Part shown: positions 31,604 to 33,648 of the stretch, in pieces
Numbering within the stretch: position 1 is the stretch's first letter
Layout of the letters: each line of letters starts with the position of its first letter
From: DASRYH01 sp035687245
GTDB lineage: Bacteria > Actinomycetota > Coriobacteriia > Anaerosomatales > PHET01
DNA: 33,648 bases
Reading direction: 5' to 3'
Assembly (NCBI GenBank): GCA_035687245.1
Contig: DASRYH010000007.1
Coordinates: forward strand, 1 to 33,648
Notes under the pieces: generated by a model
Databases searched by the model: none
What the model was told of the DNA's origin: nothing
The model's input: only the letters and a program-made list of their open reading frames with translations
Position numbers and translations under genes: made by a program

Positions 31604-32548
31604 CTAGCGCACGGGCTCGAGCGCGTAGCCCACAAGACGGTGGCACAGTTCGGGAAACTCAATGCCCTGGGCGCGCGCCGCATCGGGAAGCAGCGACGTG
31701 GGAGTCATGCCAGGGATGGTGTTCGTCTCGAGAAGGTAGACCTCGCCGTCCTCGGTCACGATCGTGTCGGAGCGCGACATTCCCCGGCAGCCGAGCTCCC
31801 GGTGAGCCTCCACCGCGAGCCGCTGGCACTCGAGGCGTGCGGACACGCTGATGTTGGCGGGGATGATGTGCCGGCTCATGCCCGGCACGTACTTGGACTC
31901 GTAGTCGTAGAACTCGTGCTCGGGGACGATCTCGAGTGTCGGCAGAGCCTCAGGCGAGTCGTTGCCGAGCACCGCCACCGTCACTTCGGCGCCTGCGATG
32001 AAGCGCTCAACCAGCACGAGCGCGTCGAACTCGAACGCTCTGTCGATTGCGGCGGGCAACTCGGCGGGCTCGTGAACGATCGACATGCCCACCGATGAGC
32101 CTTCGTTCGCGGGCTTCACAACGGTCTTGGGGCCGAGCTTGGCGACGATGTCGTCGTAGTCGAGTGCCTCGCCGCGGCGCAGAGTCACGTAGGCCGGCGT
32201 TGAGATGCCCGCCTGTTCGAAGACGTGCTTGCTCATGACCTTGTCCATCGCCAGCGCGCTCGCGAGCACTCCAGACCCGACATAGGGCAGACCGAGCAGC
32301 TCGCAGAGACCCTGGACTGTGCCGTCCTCGCCGAATCGGCCGTGCAGGCAGATGAATACGACGTCGGGCTTCGCTTCGGCCAGCTCGGTGATGAAGCTGT
32401 CGGCACCCGAGTCGATGCGCACGACATCGTAGCCGCTGATCTCGAGCGCCTCGGCGACCTGGCGGCCGCTGTTGAGCGAGACCTCGCGTTCGGCGGAGCG
32501 TCCGCCGACGAGCAGAGCCACCCGCATCTGAGACGGGACCAGCGTCAT
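31604..32548 (-). CDS. ddl: D-alanine--D-alanine ligase
   Basis: 314 residues; ATG 32548 follows AGGAGG by 8 bases. ATP-grasp signatures: GGRSAEREVSLNSG near the N-terminus, HGRFGEDGTVQG, the P-loop-like KPANEGSSVGMS, and the C-terminal ETNTIPGMTPTSLLP. The omega loop reads YDYESKY, which has the Tyr/Lys pattern of D-Ala-D-Ala rather than D-Ala-D-Lac ligases. The enzyme makes the dipeptide for peptidoglycan precursors in the cytoplasm. It follows the acidic membrane protein gene by 12 bases. Confidence 0.95.
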   Translation of the reverse strand: MTLVPSQMRVALLVGGRSAEREVSLNSGRQVAEALEISGYDVVRIDSGADSFITELAEAKPDVVFICLHGRFGEDGTVQGLCELLGLPYVGSGVLASALAMDKVMSKHVFEQAGISTPAYVTLRRGEALDYDDIVAKLGPKTVVKPANEGSSVGMSIVHEPAELPAAIDRAFEFDALVLVERFIAGAEVTVAVLGNDSPEALPTLEIVPEHEFYDYESKYVPGMSRHIIPANISVSARLECQRLAVEAHRELGCRGMSRSDTIVTEDGEVYLLETNTIPGMTPTSLLPDAARAQGIEFPELCHRLVGYALEPVR

Positions 32549-32560
32549 GAACGCACCCTC

Positions 32561-33403
32561 CTACAGCAACCGGCCGAGCCGGTAGGCGTCGGCACCGATC
32601 AGCACTATCCACCAGACGACAACGCCGGCAAGCGTAACCAGCGATGCCCTCAGAAGAAGCGTAGCGAAGAAGCCGGAGCGCGGCTCAACCGTGTCCCGAC
32701 CGTTGAAGAAGAGCACGATAGCGAGCAAGGGGCCCAGAAGAGTCAGCGCGACGCCCGCGATGATCGTGTACTGGTAGTAGGTGACTTCGACGCTAGGCAC
32801 GCCGCTGGGGGCGGAGTACATCAGCCAGCCCAGTGCGCCGGCGAAGGCAACCCAGAGCACCGCTAGCACGATGAAGGGCCACCAGGCAGCGCCCTTGGGG
32901 TCGGGAACGACGACCACCGCGGCTGGGGCGGCGTCTGCAGCGGCGTCAGGGGCGGGGGCGTCCGCATCGTCGGCGGCGTCGGCGGCGGTGTCATCAGTCT
33001 CCGAGGCTGTGACGCTATCGGCGTCGGCCTCGGTCTCGGCGGATTCGGCGATGTCAGCGTCTTCGGCGGATCCGGCAGTCTCGACCTCGGGCTCGACCGC
33101 GTCCTCCTCGGCGGCGGGTGCGTCTGGAGCGACCGCGTCCGCCGTTACGTCGGGCTGAGTCGCCTCGACCGGCTCGAAGGAGGCCGTGTCGAGCGATGCG
33201 GCGATCTCGGCGACTCGAGCGTCGAATCCGGCCTCGGCGATGTCTTCGACAGCAGCCTCTTCCGGCGCCTCTGGCGCGACGACTTCGGGCACAAGTTCGC
33301 TCAAAGGCTTCGGGGCAGGCTCACTCACCTCGACCTGGGGCACCTCGTCCAGAGATGGCTGTTCGGCTGCTTCGCCGGACTCACCCACGAACTCGTCGTC
33401 CAC
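32561..33403 (-). CDS. Membrane protein with long acidic disordered N-terminus
   Basis: 280 residues; GTG 33403 follows GGGAGGGGAG by about 3 bases. Residues 1-170 are almost free of Lys and Arg and consist mainly of Ala, Glu, Asp, Val, Pro and Ser, so this part is certainly disordered and strongly negative. Three membrane helices follow (about 175-195, 208-232 and 248-270), separated by short loops, with RDTVEPRSGFFATLLLR between the last two. I do not recognise a family. As first gene of the run with ddl, it may have a cell-envelope role, but no motif supports a specific function. Confidence 0.75.
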   Translation of the reverse strand: MDDEFVGESGEAAEQPSLDEVPQVEVSEPAPKPLSELVPEVVAPEAPEEAAVEDIAEAGFDARVAEIAASLDTASFEPVEATQPDVTADAVAPDAPAAEEDAVEPEVETAGSAEDADIAESAETEADADSVTASETDDTAADAADDADAPAPDAAADAAPAAVVVVPDPKGAAWWPFIVLAVLWVAFAGALGWLMYSAPSGVPSVEVTYYQYTIIAGVALTLLGPLLAIVLFFNGRDTVEPRSGFFATLLLRASLVTLAGVVVWWIVLIGADAYRLGRLL

Positions 33404-33608
33404 CTGCTCCCCTCCCGTTGGCCTCTCCGCAGTCTAGAGCGTGGGGCACCTGCACTCAACAGCATCTGGGACCCTGCCGGAAACGGTGTCACTTTCATGG
33501 AGATTCAAGCAGGTAGTGCGGGGTTGGGTATGCTTCGCGACAGACACGTATTCGCGGCTTCGCCGCGCCCTCTTGAGTACCCACGCGTTTCGCATCCGAG
33601 GAGCGAAC
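33404..33608. other. Divergent intergenic region
   Basis: 205 bases between divergent genes. A TATGCT (33530-33535) could be a -10 for the + strand gene; no good -35 is paired with it. CGCGGC-TTC-GCCGCG (33553-33567) forms a perfect 6-bp hairpin in the leader of that gene. Nothing else is evident. Confidence 0.4.
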
Positions 33609-33648
33609 ATGGACGAGTCCGGCTTCAACAACATGCCCATCCCTCCCG
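33609..33648 (+). CDS. Start of an unidentified gene, cut by the window edge
   Basis: ATG 33609 follows GAGGAG by 5 bases and reads MDESGFNNMPIPP to the edge. Too little is visible to name a family. The good ribosome site and the divergent gap upstream support a real start. Confidence 0.5.
   Translation, partial: MDESGFNNMPIPP

Noticed and set aside
32938..33400. Repetitive GCC/GTC-rich stretch as a tandem repeat or CRISPR-like array
   Set aside because: It is coding sequence of an Ala/Glu/Asp-rich disordered region, without regular units.
1..33648. Prophage, insertion sequence or integron
   Set aside because: No transposase, integrase, terminal repeats or att-like duplication were seen; all genes look chromosomal and share codon use.

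Overview
The window is high-GC DNA (about two thirds G+C by eye) packed with genes, with GTG and TTG starts next to ATG. The gene content fits a strictly or facultatively anaerobic actinobacterium, most likely of the Coriobacteriia or a related subsurface/sediment lineage. The pointers are a Hcp/YgbA/ferredoxin nitric-oxide module, a two-subunit [4Fe-4S] serine dehydratase, FeoAB ferrous iron uptake, a PafBC-like WYL pair, cytochrome c maturation proteins, and a secreted protein ending in fibronectin/MBG-like repeats. The taxonomic placement is inference. No rRNA, CRISPR array, insertion sequence or prophage is visible.

Layout. 1-1200 (mostly -): a cut-off M23 peptidase and tRNA-Gly(CCC). 1385-6172 (+): a 1595-residue secreted multicopper oxidase with a long repeat tail. 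6344-8540 (-): a 49-residue zinc-ribbon protein, then a diguanylate cyclase gene closely followed by a DUF1461 membrane protein gene. 8690-10419 (+): two overlapping membrane genes that look like a split CcmF/CcsA-type haem-handling protein. 10416-15435 (-): ygbA, ferredoxin and hcp, then a small membrane-anchored cytochrome c and a membrane-bound M28 peptidase. 15623-16339 (+): a divergent Crp/Fnr (HcpR/DNR-type) regulator whose promoter holds a TTGAC-N4-GTCAA box. 16336-17355 (-): an unrecognised coiled-coil membrane protein. About 17520-17618 (+): a likely small RNA with C-rich loops and its own promoter and terminator. 17759-19664 (+): a PafB/PafC-like WYL regulator pair, facing a DnaQ-exonuclease/DinG-helicase fusion on the other strand. 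22683-23225 (-): a membrane-anchored NTF2-like protein. 23400-27557: the beta and alpha subunits of L-serine dehydratase (+), separated by a feoA-feoB-zinc-ribbon operon (-). 27573-31174 (+): a yybP-ykoY (Mn2+) riboswitch, a P2A-type cation ATPase and an orphan histidine kinase. 31171-33403 (-): an acidic three-helix membrane protein, D-Ala-D-Ala ligase and bacteriohemerythrin. 33609 onward: the start of a new + strand gene.

How the parts may work together. The regulator at 15623 probably senses NO. Its box lies at about -41.5 from the inferred ygbA start and also overlaps the regulator's own -35, so one site could activate ygbA-fdx-hcp and damp its own gene. The Mn2+ riboswitch leads directly into a P2A ATPase, which points to Mn2+ (or Ca2+/Mn2+) export. 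Iron uptake sits between the genes of an iron-sulphur enzyme, with a palindrome just downstream of the feoA promoter as a candidate iron-repressor site. The split CcmF-like pair and the small cytochrome c point to c-type cytochrome maturation outside the membrane.

Strongest leads for something new: the C-rich-loop small RNA at 17520-17618; the split CcmF-like pair with an altered WWD motif; the small cytochrome with a CxCH plus a CxxCH motif at the end of the NO operon; the repeat-tailed multicopper oxidase; and the Feo system in which every component carries extra cysteines.
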